Made by a program: the position numbers and the translations under genes. From the NCBI GenBank assembly GCA_024277115.1, contig JAJRVW010000010.1, forward strand, positions 1 to 61,108: a DNA stretch of 61,108 nucleotides, written 5' to 3'. Source of the DNA: Calditrichota bacterium. Lineage in GTDB: Bacteria; Calditrichota; Calditrichia; Calditrichales; J004. Under the pieces are notes generated by a model that was given only the letters and a program-made list of their open reading frames with translations, was not told the DNA's origin and did no database searches. Below are positions 17,540 to 27,287 of this stretch, in pieces (the stretch's first letter is position 1; the number at the start of each line of letters is the position of its first letter).

Positions 17540-18819
17540 TATTTTATCCCTGTTTTCCCAACCAAAAAGCTGTAACATGGGCTTTTAATTTTAGCATTGG
17601 GATTCATAAATATGTCTTCTTTTGTCCGGATAAAAGGTTTTAAGTTTCTAATTTTAGTTTTTGATTTTGACCTGTACGCTACATCTTTTTGTGCCTGTAG
17701 ATAAATTTTTTGAGCTTCTTCGTAAGCGATCTTATCTTCCAGTTGCATTTTTCCGCCACGCTTGTCCTGACAGTGTGCAACCATCGCTTCAACCATTTCA
17801 CCACGAATGATATAAGGTTTTCCATAACCCGGCTTTTTACGAATTGCCTTTGAAATCCAATTATTGGCTGTTTTAAATTTATATAAAGTCGAATAATTTT
17901 CAGCAATCGAAAGCATAAAATCGGCGTTATCCGGCTCCATCATCAAACACGAATTTAGGTCATGAATGGCGCTGTCAAATCTACCAAGATTTTCACAGGC
18001 CGTGGCCCGTAATTTATAGTCAGCAGTTTTGGCTTCTTTTTTAATGATAACATTTAAAGGCTCCATGGCTTTTTCGTATTCGCCTTCTTCAATGGCATAC
18101 TTAGCAAAATTTCGTCCCGCTTTAAAATTTGTCTTATCCTGGTTCCATGCTTTTTCCCAAGCAGCTAATGGACTTTCACCCGATGCCGCAATATATCTCG
18201 CAATGGTATCTTGAGCTTTTGCATTACTTGGATCGAGGTCTATTACTTTTTGCTGTGTTTCAATCGCTTTTTCATACTCTTGCGATTTTGAATACAAAAA
18301 AGCCAGTGTAGATAAGTAAGCGATACTCTTCGGATTCTTTGCTACCATTGCTTCATAATGTGGAATGGCACATGAAGATTTACCCAATTCCTTTTGTAAA
18401 AAGCCGGCATAATAATGTAATTTTTGGTTGTTTGGAAATTTCTCCAAACCTTTGTAACAAGCAATTAAGGTGCTATCTATTTTTTTCTCTTTAAAATAAC
18501 TTTCTGCGATTTTACCAATTGCCCGGCTTGAGCTTTTGCTTTTATTTAAAAAGACTTTCCACAAATAGGGCAAGGCTTCTTTATAATTTTTATTTTTAAA
18601 ATATTCACTACCAAAGCTATAAAGTTGGCTTAACTCTCGCGCATCTGTAATTTTTCCGGCTAGCGAATCGAAAGGAACGGCAAGGCTTTGTGGAATACAA
18701 ACAACTTCCTCTTCAGTATTTTCCTCTTCATCAAGAATCTCAAAATCATCTTGAGAGAACGCTTGTCCTGCAAAAAACAGAATAATTAAAAAAAGTCCTA
18801 GTATTTTTATCTGTAACAT
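17539..18819 (-). CDS. Exported TPR-repeat protein
   Basis: A protein of about 426 residues with signal peptide (MLQIKILGLFLIILFF...FSQ) followed by an acidic linker and roughly eight to ten tetratricopeptide repeats across residues 60-390. ATG 18819 is chosen because it gives a proper signal peptide and has a GCGAGGG ribosome-binding site; an in-frame ATG at 18858 would put 13 residues ahead of it. It follows the barrel-like protein gene by 14 bases and precedes rpiB with a stop/start overlap. Likely a periplasmic scaffold working with the barrel protein and lipoprotein encoded upstream; function unknown. Confidence 0.75.
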   Translation of the reverse strand: MLQIKILGLFLIILFFAGQAFSQDDFEILDEEENTEEEVVCIPQSLAVPFDSLAGKITDARELSQLYSFGSEYFKNKNYKEALPYLWKVFLNKSKSSSRAIGKIAESYFKEKKIDSTLIACYKGLEKFPNNQKLHYYAGFLQKELGKSSCAIPHYEAMVAKNPKSIAYLSTLAFLYSKSQEYEKAIETQQKVIDLDPSNAKAQDTIARYIAASGESPLAAWEKAWNQDKTNFKAGRNFAKYAIEEGEYEKAMEPLNVIIKKEAKTADYKLRATACENLGRFDSAIHDLNSCLMMEPDNADFMLSIAENYSTLYKFKTANNWISKAIRKKPGYGKPYIIRGEMVEAMVAHCQDKRGGKMQLEDKIAYEEAQKIYLQAQKDVAYRSKSKTKIRNLKPFIRTKEDIFMNPNAKIKSPCYSFLVGKTGIK

Positions 18820-18833
18820 ATTTTTCCCTCGCT

Positions 18834-20066
18834 TTAGTCTACTAAATTTACAAACCATAATTCATTTGCGCTTATTGAAAAGCTAAATCCAACAATAGTC
18901 TCTTCCAAAAAATTCTTTGACAGGTTCCCACGTTTTGAGATAAATCCTGCAAAATCTATTTTAGATTTAAAACGCTGAATCGGTAACGAAATTCCTGCTG
19001 TGATCCCCACTTCATTTACTTTGTTTCGATCAAGGTCATTATAAGTTGAGAGTTGATTGTAAAACCCACCAAGTCGCAAATCAATTTGCTGAATATACTT
19101 TACAAATTTACGGCTACTACCCTTCCGTTCTAAACCAAACCCCAAATGATAAAACAGTTCATGATTGCCGACTTTTTTATTATCGATTTTATAGCCGTTT
19201 TTCCAATCTTGCCATACTAAATCCATACCTAATGAATATGTTGGATTAAAACTATATTCAAGGCCTAAATTATACTCTGCGGGTATTTCCATCTCCAATA
19301 CACGTTCTTTATTTAAAAAATCGGATGTACTTTCTGCTGATCTTGTTATCTGGCCAAGTACCGTAGGCCTAACCACTATACCAAAATTAAAATTCTCTAC
19401 CGGTGTACCAAAAAAACTTAAAATGATTCCATTTCCGGCTACCTGTGATTCAGATTTAAGGCTTACAGAAGAACCTAAATTATCATCAATATTAAATAAA
19501 ACGTTTTCCGTTAGTTTACCAAAAGTAAATTCATAGCCTATCCCAAAAGAATAGTTTTCTATCGGCTTGTAAACCAGATTAATATTTGCCTTACTAATTC
19601 CGCCGTTTATATAAATATTTTCTGATATATCTTCACCTATTTGTTTCGACTTGTTTTCAAGTCTCTGTTCCACAGATGTAAAAGGCTGTAAACCAACGCC
19701 TAATATAAGTTTTCGTGGTTGTAGAGGGATCGCTAGAAAAACACCAGCAAAATTTGCATTGTCAAAGTAATATTTTTCTGTTTTATTTTTACCCAAATAA
19801 CCATTATAACCTAAATTCCATGAAAATGTTGTTCGAGAAATATTTGTCCATGTTGCAAAATTACGGAAATTCAATTGCACGGAATCGCTTTTTGCCACCT
19901 CATACGAGCTTGCGAGTCCGGAAGACGAATAAGGAAGTTGAATATTGCCGAGGCTATTATTTACTAAGCCAAATTGAGATTCACCAGCCTGGCCAATCCC
20001 TATTAAGATTAATAATGATAAAATGTATTTAGTTAGTTTCAAACGATTTATCCTAGTTTTGTGCAT
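18834..20066 (-). CDS. Outer-membrane beta-barrel protein
   Basis: A 410-residue protein with an N-terminal signal region (about 12-31) and many alternating-pattern strands with aromatic residues, consistent with an outer-membrane barrel of the PorV/FadL/OmpP1 kind. Stretches such as YSFGIGYEFTFGKL, NFGIVVRPTVLGQI and YSLGMDLVWQDW look like barrel hairpins. Its start overlaps the lipoprotein gene by 14 bases. Membership in the OmpP1/FadL-like superfamily is a guess from appearance; no conserved motif was identified with certainty. Confidence 0.7.
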   Translation of the reverse strand: MHKTRINRLKLTKYILSLLILIGIGQAGESQFGLVNNSLGNIQLPYSSSGLASSYEVAKSDSVQLNFRNFATWTNISRTTFSWNLGYNGYLGKNKTEKYYFDNANFAGVFLAIPLQPRKLILGVGLQPFTSVEQRLENKSKQIGEDISENIYINGGISKANINLVYKPIENYSFGIGYEFTFGKLTENVLFNIDDNLGSSVSLKSESQVAGNGIILSFFGTPVENFNFGIVVRPTVLGQITRSAESTSDFLNKERVLEMEIPAEYNLGLEYSFNPTYSLGMDLVWQDWKNGYKIDNKKVGNHELFYHLGFGLERKGSSRKFVKYIQQIDLRLGGFYNQLSTYNDLDRNKVNEVGITAGISLPIQRFKSKIDFAGFISKRGNLSKNFLEETIVGFSFSISANELWFVNLVD

Positions 20067-21234
20067 TTAAATATTTTATGATCACTTTAGGTGATTGGGT
20101 TTTATCAGCTTTTGCCCCCAAAAACCTTTTTACTGAAAGACTTTCAATACTATTTATAAATTCTAATTCGAACCACTTATTTGTAAGGACTCCGTTTTTT
20201 ATTCCCTGAACCACAGTAGTTGCAAAATCTGATTTATGTGTTCCCAAAATCGACGTGAACCCTTCATCGCTCCTTAATGAAAAGGTTCTTGTCGGGTTAT
20301 AGACAAAATCATCTTCATCTGCGGCCACTTCTTCAATAGCCCTCAATAGAAAGCTCGTAGAATTATCCGGGTTTTCATAAGGATTTGTATCGTCATCTGT
20401 TAGAACCAAGTCTGCACTAAAGATGATTGCATTTTTCGGTACTGTACTAAAATCAAATTTTATTAATACCCGTGAACCAATACCGCTGGAGACAATAATT
20501 TGATTGGGGCTAAAATTTAATGCCTGCCCATTCTGATCATCATAATTAAATACCGTGGCATCACGTCTGGTAAAAATTGTATCGATCACAACACTATCGT
20601 TAATATGTGTATAATAAAATAAAACAGGGGTAAATGAAGAATTTCGTGAATTAATTTCGAGAACTACATCTTCTTCCAATGGAGAAAAGTACAAGCCAAA
20701 ATTCTTATCGTTATTTTCACTCCACTTTTCAAAAACGTCATTTGGAAGCTTAACAGATGTTTGAGCTGAATCTGCAAGGTTAAATTGCACTGCATTTATT
20801 TCAGAAAGAAATGCGCCCTCTGTAGGGTTTCTCCAAATGTCCTTGATATTTATGCTGTCTGTATCAATCGAGTCAATAATTTGATACATCATAGCAGTTA
20901 CCGTTTCATTTGCATTGGGACCGAAACTGTTTGCTGTGTTAAATTTTAAATAAACAGAATCAACTACAAGCGCTGTATCTTTAAAAATATTATAGGTAAT
21001 TTCAAAACCTGCTTTCAGGCCATCGAATTCACCTAAAGAAAGTTTTGCCGTTAAGCTCGTATTTAAAAACTTACCCCTAATGACCGAATCGGCCTGGGCG
21101 TAAATTGTATCTTGCACAAAGTTGCCATATCGGCCTTCTTTTCCGTACAAAGGGTTGGGCGCGCTATTTGGCTCAACATTTGAACATGAATAGAGCATAA
21201 GAATAACTATAAAACTACTGATTTTAATAAACAT
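20053..21234 (-). CDS. Lipoprotein with DNRLRE-like domain
   Basis: A 393-residue lipoprotein: hydrophobic leader followed by the lipobox LYSC (Cys17). The mature part is beta-rich, and the segment SRVLIKFDFSTVPKNAII with following SADLVLT resembles the DNRLRE/disaggregatase-type beta-sandwich domain found in extracellular proteins. Two such sandwiches may be present (about 50-200 and 225-390). It heads a lipoprotein-barrel-TPR operon leading into rpiB and glyA. A surface role with the barrel protein is an inference. Confidence 0.7.
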   Translation of the reverse strand: MFIKISSFIVILMLYSCSNVEPNSAPNPLYGKEGRYGNFVQDTIYAQADSVIRGKFLNTSLTAKLSLGEFDGLKAGFEITYNIFKDTALVVDSVYLKFNTANSFGPNANETVTAMMYQIIDSIDTDSINIKDIWRNPTEGAFLSEINAVQFNLADSAQTSVKLPNDVFEKWSENNDKNFGLYFSPLEEDVVLEINSRNSSFTPVLFYYTHINDSVVIDTIFTRRDATVFNYDDQNGQALNFSPNQIIVSSGIGSRVLIKFDFSTVPKNAIIFSADLVLTDDDTNPYENPDNSTSFLLRAIEEVAADEDDFVYNPTRTFSLRSDEGFTSILGTHKSDFATTVVQGIKNGVLTNKWFELEFINSIESLSVKRFLGAKADKTQSPKVIIKYLNAQN

Positions 21235-21291
21235 ACTTTCCTGCTTTAAATAAAAAATTTCTGATTGTAATACTTTGTTCCAACTAATTTC

Positions 21292-21885
21292 TTAGGCTGA
21301 AGTTTCAACTTTTTGGATTATGTGTGCTGCCTCCAAAACATTTTGACAGATATAATCGGGCTGTTTTAACCAATTTTTTTTTTCATAAGTGTACTCTCCC
21401 AACCCGTAACCCGTAAGCACCATAATCGATTTTAATCCGTTTGCCTGGCCAAATTGGACATCCTTATACCGGTCGCCAATCATGTATGATTTTTTTAAAT
21501 CCAAATCGTAATCTTTTTGGGCCTGAAGCAACATACCCGGTTTGGGCTTGCGGCAATTGCATTCTTTTTTATATTTTTCAACCACACCATCTTTATGATG
21601 CGGGCAAAAATAAATTTTTTCAATAACGGCTTCTTCACTCCTGGCCTTTTCAAGAAAACCTTTGTGGATCTCATCCAAAAGCTTTTCATCAAAATAGCCA
21701 CGTGCCAACCCCGATTGATTTGTAATCACAAAAACCATAAATCCCGCTTTATTTAACAGACGGATGGCCTCCAATGTAAAATCAAAAAGTATAAAACGAG
21801 AGGCATGGTTTATGTACCCCATTTCTTCATTTAAGGTACCATCCCTATCCAGAAATACAGCTCTTTGTTTTTTTGATTTTGTCAT
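21292..21885 (-). CDS. gmhB: D-glycero-beta-D-manno-heptose-1,7-bisphosphate 7-phosphatase
   Basis: A 197-residue HAD-family phosphatase of ADP-heptose synthesis for the LPS core. The nucleophile motif FLDRDGTLNEE has the two catalytic Asp at about 13 and 15, and the zinc-binding Cys/His cluster CPHHKDG ... CNCRKPKPGM is present as in GmhB. The later MIGDRYKDV motif carries the Mg-binding Asp. The histidinol-phosphatase branch is similar, but the presence of Kdo and heptosyltransferase genes nearby favours GmhB. The preceding gene on the strand is glgA, 15 bases away. Confidence 0.87.
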   Translation of the reverse strand: MTKSKKQRAVFLDRDGTLNEEMGYINHASRFILFDFTLEAIRLLNKAGFMVFVITNQSGLARGYFDEKLLDEIHKGFLEKARSEEAVIEKIYFCPHHKDGVVEKYKKECNCRKPKPGMLLQAQKDYDLDLKKSYMIGDRYKDVQFGQANGLKSIMVLTGYGLGEYTYEKKNWLKQPDYICQNVLEAAHIIQKVETSA

Positions 21886-21900
21886 TAGCGAAGTGGCGGC

Positions 21901-23379
21901 TTATGCTGAAATCATCTTTTCATAGATTTCCAGGTAGCGCTTTGCAGAAATGCCCCAGGAAAAATCTTCCTGCATGATTCTTTTTTGAAGCTCTTGCCAT
22001 TTTTCGGGTGTTTTATATAATGTGATCGCTTTAACCACCTCATCAACCAAACTTTTTGCGGTCAGCTTTTCCATCACAAATCCCGTTCCATCATCTATTT
22101 GTGTATCATATTCTTCAACCGTATCTAAAAGGCCACCAATCGGGGAAACAACCGGGATGGTTCCATAGCGTAAACTGAAAATCTGGTTTAGGCCACACGG
22201 CTCGTACTTGGACGGCATTAAAAATATATCTGCCCCGGCCTCAAATAAATGAGACATATTTTCATCATAAGTTACATTTATACTTAATTTCCCGGCATAT
22301 TTAATCTGTGCGTCCATTAGGGTTTGTGCAATTTCCGGATCGCCCTCTCCTAATATGCAAAGCTGTAAATCCATTTCCATTAATTTTGGCAGGGCTTCTA
22401 TTACTAAATCCAATCCTTTTTGCTCAGTCAGTTTGGAAACCATGGTCAAAACGGGTACGCCTTCTGTGTAAGGCATTCCCAGGCGGGTCAATAAAGCTTT
22501 TTTATTTTCTTCTTTACCGGCCATATCTTCGATAGAATAATTTGACGGCAACGTCTTATTTTTTTCAGGTGACCAGATATCATAATCCACACCATTTAAA
22601 ATGCCTTCAAAATTTTCGCCTTTATCTTTTAATAAAGGCCCGAATGAAAAACCGGTTTCATCATTTTCAAGGATTTCTGTTGCGTAGTTTTCTGAAACGG
22701 TCGTGATATGATCCGAAAAATAGATAGCGGCCTTTGTCAGGTTCAATTTCCCCTCTTTACCGAACATACCGTCTTCTTTTACTTCGTTCTCATCGAAATC
22801 GATTTTCTCAGCAATCGATTTATCAAAAGAACCCTGGCTTGTTAAGTTGTGGATTGTATAAACCGTTTTTATGCCCTTAAAAAATTCATCTGCATGATAA
22901 ATAGTTTTAAGGTAAACAGGCACATAAGCTGTCTGCCAATCATTACAATGAATCACGTCGGGCTGCCAGGAAAGGGTTTTCAATGTTTCCATTGCAGCTT
23001 TGGCAAAAAATGCAAACCGCTCCGCATTGTCTTCATAAACTTCATTTGTTATGGGATCGTTGTATAATCCCGACCGGTTAAAGAAGTCGGCGACTTCAAC
23101 AAAATAAACCTGGACCTTACTTTCGGGCACAAAGGCTGATTTTACACTTGCTAATTCGGTACGCCCATTAACCGTTACAGGAATTTCCCTAAGGCGGATA
23201 ACTTCGCGTAATACAAATTTTCTTTCATTGATCGATTTATATTTTGGCATGATTATCCTGATTTCCTGATTCAGGTTTTTTAGCGCTTTTGGTAAGGCGC
23301 CTGTCACATCACCTAGGCCGCCTGCCCTGGCAAATGGTGTAACTTCCGATGCTAAATATAAAATTTTGAGATGATCCAT
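21901..23379 (-). CDS. glgA: Glycogen synthase (ADP-glucose type)
   Basis: A 492-residue GT5 enzyme that extends alpha-1,4-glucan from ADP-glucose (or a related nucleotide sugar). The N-terminal ILYLASEVTPFARAGGLGDVTGALP is the glucose-donor-binding block; here it has ARAGGL where E. coli has KTGGL. The C-terminal half contains PSKYEPCGLNQIFSLRYGTIPVV, the catalytic E-x7-E type region. It lies 9 bases downstream of galT and upstream of gmhB on the same strand, a sugar-metabolism cluster. Donor specificity (ADP- vs UDP-glucose) is not certain from the changed Lys. Confidence 0.9.
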   Translation of the reverse strand: MDHLKILYLASEVTPFARAGGLGDVTGALPKALKNLNQEIRIIMPKYKSINERKFVLREVIRLREIPVTVNGRTELASVKSAFVPESKVQVYFVEVADFFNRSGLYNDPITNEVYEDNAERFAFFAKAAMETLKTLSWQPDVIHCNDWQTAYVPVYLKTIYHADEFFKGIKTVYTIHNLTSQGSFDKSIAEKIDFDENEVKEDGMFGKEGKLNLTKAAIYFSDHITTVSENYATEILENDETGFSFGPLLKDKGENFEGILNGVDYDIWSPEKNKTLPSNYSIEDMAGKEENKKALLTRLGMPYTEGVPVLTMVSKLTEQKGLDLVIEALPKLMEMDLQLCILGEGDPEIAQTLMDAQIKYAGKLSINVTYDENMSHLFEAGADIFLMPSKYEPCGLNQIFSLRYGTIPVVSPIGGLLDTVEEYDTQIDDGTGFVMEKLTAKSLVDEVVKAITLYKTPEKWQELQKRIMQEDFSWGISAKRYLEIYEKMISA

Positions 23380-23388
23380 TTAATCCCT

Positions 23389-24318
23389 CTACTTATCTAA
23401 ATAAGTTTTTAATTGGTTTGCTGTATGGCCCGGATTTATTTGATTAATGTAAATACCCGTTGCCAGTTCAAATCCTGCAAATTGAGCCGTTTTTGGAATC
23501 AGTTGAATGTTCCAGTGAAAATATGATTTATGCGATGCTAAGAACCCCGTATTAATTATTAAATTAAATGGGGGGAAATCTAAACACTTATTTACTGCTT
23601 TAAATACTTTTAAAATGACTTCTGCCAATTTATTTAAATCATCGTGCGAACTCTGTTCATAAAAAGTTTTATGATCTTTGGGAACTATCCAGCACTCAAA
23701 AGCAAATCGTGCTGTTTCCGGCACAAATGCCATAAATAAACTATTTTCATAGATTTTATTTTTAATATGGTCCAGGCTGCACAAATAACATTTTTTTGTT
23801 TTGTTATAAAACCTTTTTAATCTTTTAAGCTTTTTATTTACAGCCTTAGGAACAAAGTCAATCCCAACAACTTGAGAATGCGGATGCTCCAGAGACGCGC
23901 CTGCAAAAAATCCATGATTCTTAAAAACAACAATGTACTTAATATTTTTGACGTTTTTTAAAGATGCTATCCTGTTTTTATATACCTCAAGAACTTTTAC
24001 TAAATGCCCGCGTGTATAAAGCCCCATATTCAGATCGTGACTAACCGATTCAACTATTACTTCCTGAATACCTGAAATGTGTTCTGAAGGTTCAGTAAAT
24101 GCGGGATATTTATTAGGAAAGGATCGAATAGTCCACTTATTAAAATTATCCTTTTGGCAAAATGTGTCTGCGGGTGTTAAATGCTCATTTCCCGGACAAA
24201 AGGGACATTTTGTTGAAGCAGCTTTTAAGCTACCCCAACCGTCTATTGGTCGTTTGTTTCTTTCCGGCGCAAATACAACAGCATCTTTGCTAATTGGATC
24301 AAGCCGAAGTGTTGACAT
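23389..24318 (-). CDS. galT: Galactose-1-phosphate uridylyltransferase-like protein
   Basis: A 309-residue HIT-superfamily nucleotidyltransferase. The active-site block is EHPHSQVVG with His145 and His147, and a zinc-site pair is seen as KCPFCPGNE (C38, C41). A second domain with WNIQLIPK follows. GalT exchanges UDP between glucose and galactose phosphates, but the same fold includes ADP-glucose:phosphate adenylyltransferase-like proteins, and the position beside glgA leaves that open. The gene begins with a good frame start MSTLRLDPIS. Confidence 0.8.
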   Translation of the reverse strand: MSTLRLDPISKDAVVFAPERNKRPIDGWGSLKAASTKCPFCPGNEHLTPADTFCQKDNFNKWTIRSFPNKYPAFTEPSEHISGIQEVIVESVSHDLNMGLYTRGHLVKVLEVYKNRIASLKNVKNIKYIVVFKNHGFFAGASLEHPHSQVVGIDFVPKAVNKKLKRLKRFYNKTKKCYLCSLDHIKNKIYENSLFMAFVPETARFAFECWIVPKDHKTFYEQSSHDDLNKLAEVILKVFKAVNKCLDFPPFNLIINTGFLASHKSYFHWNIQLIPKTAQFAGFELATGIYINQINPGHTANQLKTYLDK

Positions 24319-24400
24319 TAATTTCCATTAAAAATTTTTAAAGTTAAATTTACACAGATTTTAGAATCTAATCAAGAAAGAGTACAGCGTTCTATTTGAA

Positions 24401-25150
24401 TTAAGAAAGCATGCGCGAAATAAAGTTCATTGTTTCCTTTTTTATGATATTTTTATCATTATCAAGCGAGAGGACATGATAAGAATTTGTTAACGTGAGA
24501 ATCCTCTTTTCTTTTGATGATATATTTTTATAAATATATTCAGAACTCTTATAGTCTATAACGTGATCTTGTTTTGAATGAAAAATCAAAGTTGGTACAT
24601 AAATTTCAGGCAAGTCATGTTTTACATGGGCAAATAGTTTATTGAGTTCTATTATTCCACGTACCGGCGTTTTATCATAAGAAACAGCTTTTGCGCGTGA
24701 AACTTCATTTTTAATATCTGGGCCACCTTTTTTATTTATGTATTTTTTTAACCCAGAGATTGCAGGCAGCAGCGCCGACCCTTTTTGCTTTAAAAACAAC
24801 CCCGGCGCCAATAAAACTAAACCTTCAATTTGATAATGTGCCGCAAGGTGAAGCGCTAAAGTACCTCCCATGGATTGGCCAATTACAAAAACTTTTTTGC
24901 ATGATTTTCTTAACTCGAACAATGCGTTTTTTGCATCTTCAAACCATTGGTACCACTGGCAATTTTCCAGCTCTTCAACATTTTTACCATGCCCCCGCAA
25001 CAAGGGCACACTAATCGAGAATTTTTTTTCAATAAAATCTTCAGAGAACTCTTTAAACTCAAAAGGCGACGCCGTGAAACCATGTAGCATTAATAGGCCG
25101 TTTTCGGATTGTTGTTTAAAAAACGGTTCACTGTTGGGAAGTATCTTCAT
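24401..25150 (-). CDS. Alpha/beta hydrolase (carboxylesterase/monoacylglycerol lipase-like)
   Basis: A 249-residue cytoplasmic hydrolase close to the Est30/carboxylesterase group. The oxyanion block is LMLHGFTASPFEF, the nucleophile is Ser in GQSMGGTLAL, the acid is Asp in HSKQDHVIDY, and His lies in NSYHVLSLD. It has no signal peptide. Lid-region residues are short and hydrophobic, suggesting small acyl esters or monoglycerides. It sits between the APC transporter gene (6 bases upstream) and galT. Substrate unknown. Confidence 0.83.
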   Translation of the reverse strand: MKILPNSEPFFKQQSENGLLMLHGFTASPFEFKEFSEDFIEKKFSISVPLLRGHGKNVEELENCQWYQWFEDAKNALFELRKSCKKVFVIGQSMGGTLALHLAAHYQIEGLVLLAPGLFLKQKGSALLPAISGLKKYINKKGGPDIKNEVSRAKAVSYDKTPVRGIIELNKLFAHVKHDLPEIYVPTLIFHSKQDHVIDYKSSEYIYKNISSKEKRILTLTNSYHVLSLDNDKNIIKKETMNFISRMLS

Positions 25151-25156
25151 TTATTT

Positions 25157-27250
25157 CTACCGCGAATGATCATATTTTTCATATAATTGTTCAATACCAA
25201 TCGGATAACCAATTAATGTCAGTTGGTCATTTTGTTCTAAAATGGTTTGGCCCTGCGGCACAATAATTTCACCTGCACGGTGGATTAATGCGATCAAACA
25301 ACCATCAGGCAGGTTTAGCTTGTTAATTGGCGTTCCAATCAGCTCTGCTGCAGGAGAATTTGGCAACAGCATCAAACGCATGTAGCGGTCATCCCGCAAC
25401 AACAGCTCCTTAATATCTTGCTCGTTCTTTGCATCAAGCCAGTTTTTAATAAATTTTTTATCATCAACATGGCTGGCTATTTGTGCCAATATCCGCAAAT
25501 GCTGACCAGGATTATTTTCCGGGCTAATCAAAAAGAAAAATGCGTTTATTTTATCCGTTGGCAAATGTTTTCCTGAAACCTCATGGTCAATTTCCACATT
25601 GATTCCATATTTTGCCCGTATAATAATCATTTCGGAGTGTGCTAAATCAGGCAACCTTAGATGAGGCAATGCGGCATTATTTGAAACCGGCGTAGCGCCA
25701 ACCAGGGTTCCATCTAAAAAACTCTTTTTTAAGATTGAGGCATCAACTTTAACAAGTTTTTCAAATTTTTCAGAGGCTTGTCTAACTATGTATTCAAAGT
25801 CGGTTTTATAATTTATATCGATTATTTTAGCGCTGGCCACAACAGCGTCAAAGGGATCTTGGTCACGTAATCCTTTTTCTTTTAATATCCCCCTAAGTTC
25901 CGCATCCAACCCTTCGAAACGCTGCTCGCCAAGCCGGGCAAAAATATGGTAAATCGCGCCATCCCGGATGACTTTGCCTTTTGCGTAATAAAAATACCAA
26001 AAAGACCCTGCCCCCAGCAAACCAAGCGAAAAGAGCGATGGCAGCCAGCCCATTTCCACAATTATCCAAAAAGGCGTAATAATTCCGAAAATTTGCATCC
26101 AGGGGTACAAAGGTGATTTATAACCCGGGTCGTAAGAAGCGATTCTGCTTTCACGCATTACAATTACCGCCAAAGAACTCAGTGCAAAAAGGAGTAATTG
26201 AAATGCCCCGGCCAGTTTTGCGATTCTTGTTATGTCAAAGACAAGAAGTATTAAAATAATCAACACGACCGTAATTATGATCGCATTAACGGGAACCTGG
26301 TTCTTATTTAGTTTTCTAAATATCGGTGGAACAAGATGGTCACGGCTCATAGCCAATGGATAACGGGACGAGCTTAAAATCCCTACATTTGCAACAGATA
26401 AAAAAGCCAGCACCGCGGCAATCGTCATTAGAACCGCGCCCCATTTGCCAACCAGAATATTTGCGGCAGTCGCAACCGGTGTTAAATTATTTGATAATTC
26501 ATTACCAGGGATTACACCTATCATGACCGATGTACCCACCAAATAAATCAACACAGCGGTACCAAGCGCCATAAACATGGCCAACGGCAAGTTTCTTTCC
26601 GGGTTTTTCACTTCTTCAGAAACACTGGCAATTTTAGATAAACCAACATAACTAACATAAACAAGCCCCGCTGTACTGAGCACGGGCACATAATCTGTTT
26701 TAAATAAATTGGTAAAAAAGACCGCCTTCATTTCAAACAATCCAATAAATGAAAACCAAACCAAGATTGCCAGAATCCCCAACACTAAAACGGTTTGGAA
26801 ACCGCCTGTTTTTTTTGCCCCAAAAAGATTAATAAAGCCAAATATCACGGCAAAGCCAACCGCAAAAGGCATCATTGGAATATCAGGAAAAAACAAACCC
26901 ATATACGCGCCGATACCAACCAGGGCAAAAGCTGTTTTAAGGATCAGCGCCAGCCACGTACCAAGCCCACCTATTGTCCCCAATAGCGGGCCCATACTCC
27001 GGTCTAAAAAAAAGTAAACACCACCGGCGCGTGGCATAGCAGTAGATAGTTCCGACATGCTAAATAAGGCAGGGATTACCGGGATTACAGCGATCAGATA
27101 ACTGAGGATCATTGCCGGGCCGGCGCTGGAATAAGCCATACCTGGAAGTAAAAAGAAACCGTCAGCGATTGTTGCCCCAGTCGCAATGGCATACACATGC
27201 AGCAGGGACAATTCTTTTTTTAGCTGTTTTTGTTTATCAAGAATACTCAT
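25157..27250 (-). CDS. APC permease fused to PTS EIIA-like and TrkA-C domains
   Basis: A 697-residue membrane protein. Residues about 15-420 form an amino-acid/polyamine/organocation permease with roughly 12 membrane segments and the early GATIADGFFLLPG helix break. A cytoplasmic tail follows. Residues about 470-610 resemble a PTS IIA (fructose/nitrogen type) domain with His530 in LPHLRLP at the phosphorylatable position, and 630-697 is a TrkA-C ligand-binding domain (SPAAELIGTPINKLNLP). This suggests transport gated by phosphorylation or a nucleotide ligand, but the substrate is unknown. It precedes the hydrolase gene by 6 bases. Confidence 0.82.
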   Translation of the reverse strand: MSILDKQKQLKKELSLLHVYAIATGATIADGFFLLPGMAYSSAGPAMILSYLIAVIPVIPALFSMSELSTAMPRAGGVYFFLDRSMGPLLGTIGGLGTWLALILKTAFALVGIGAYMGLFFPDIPMMPFAVGFAVIFGFINLFGAKKTGGFQTVLVLGILAILVWFSFIGLFEMKAVFFTNLFKTDYVPVLSTAGLVYVSYVGLSKIASVSEEVKNPERNLPLAMFMALGTAVLIYLVGTSVMIGVIPGNELSNNLTPVATAANILVGKWGAVLMTIAAVLAFLSVANVGILSSSRYPLAMSRDHLVPPIFRKLNKNQVPVNAIIITVVLIILILLVFDITRIAKLAGAFQLLLFALSSLAVIVMRESRIASYDPGYKSPLYPWMQIFGIITPFWIIVEMGWLPSLFSLGLLGAGSFWYFYYAKGKVIRDGAIYHIFARLGEQRFEGLDAELRGILKEKGLRDQDPFDAVVASAKIIDINYKTDFEYIVRQASEKFEKLVKVDASILKKSFLDGTLVGATPVSNNAALPHLRLPDLAHSEMIIIRAKYGINVEIDHEVSGKHLPTDKINAFFFLISPENNPGQHLRILAQIASHVDDKKFIKNWLDAKNEQDIKELLLRDDRYMRLMLLPNSPAAELIGTPINKLNLPDGCLIALIHRAGEIIVPQGQTILEQNDQLTLIGYPIGIEQLYEKYDHSR

Positions 27251-27287
27251 TTATCGCTTAAGTTAAATAGAAACAATATATTGGCCC

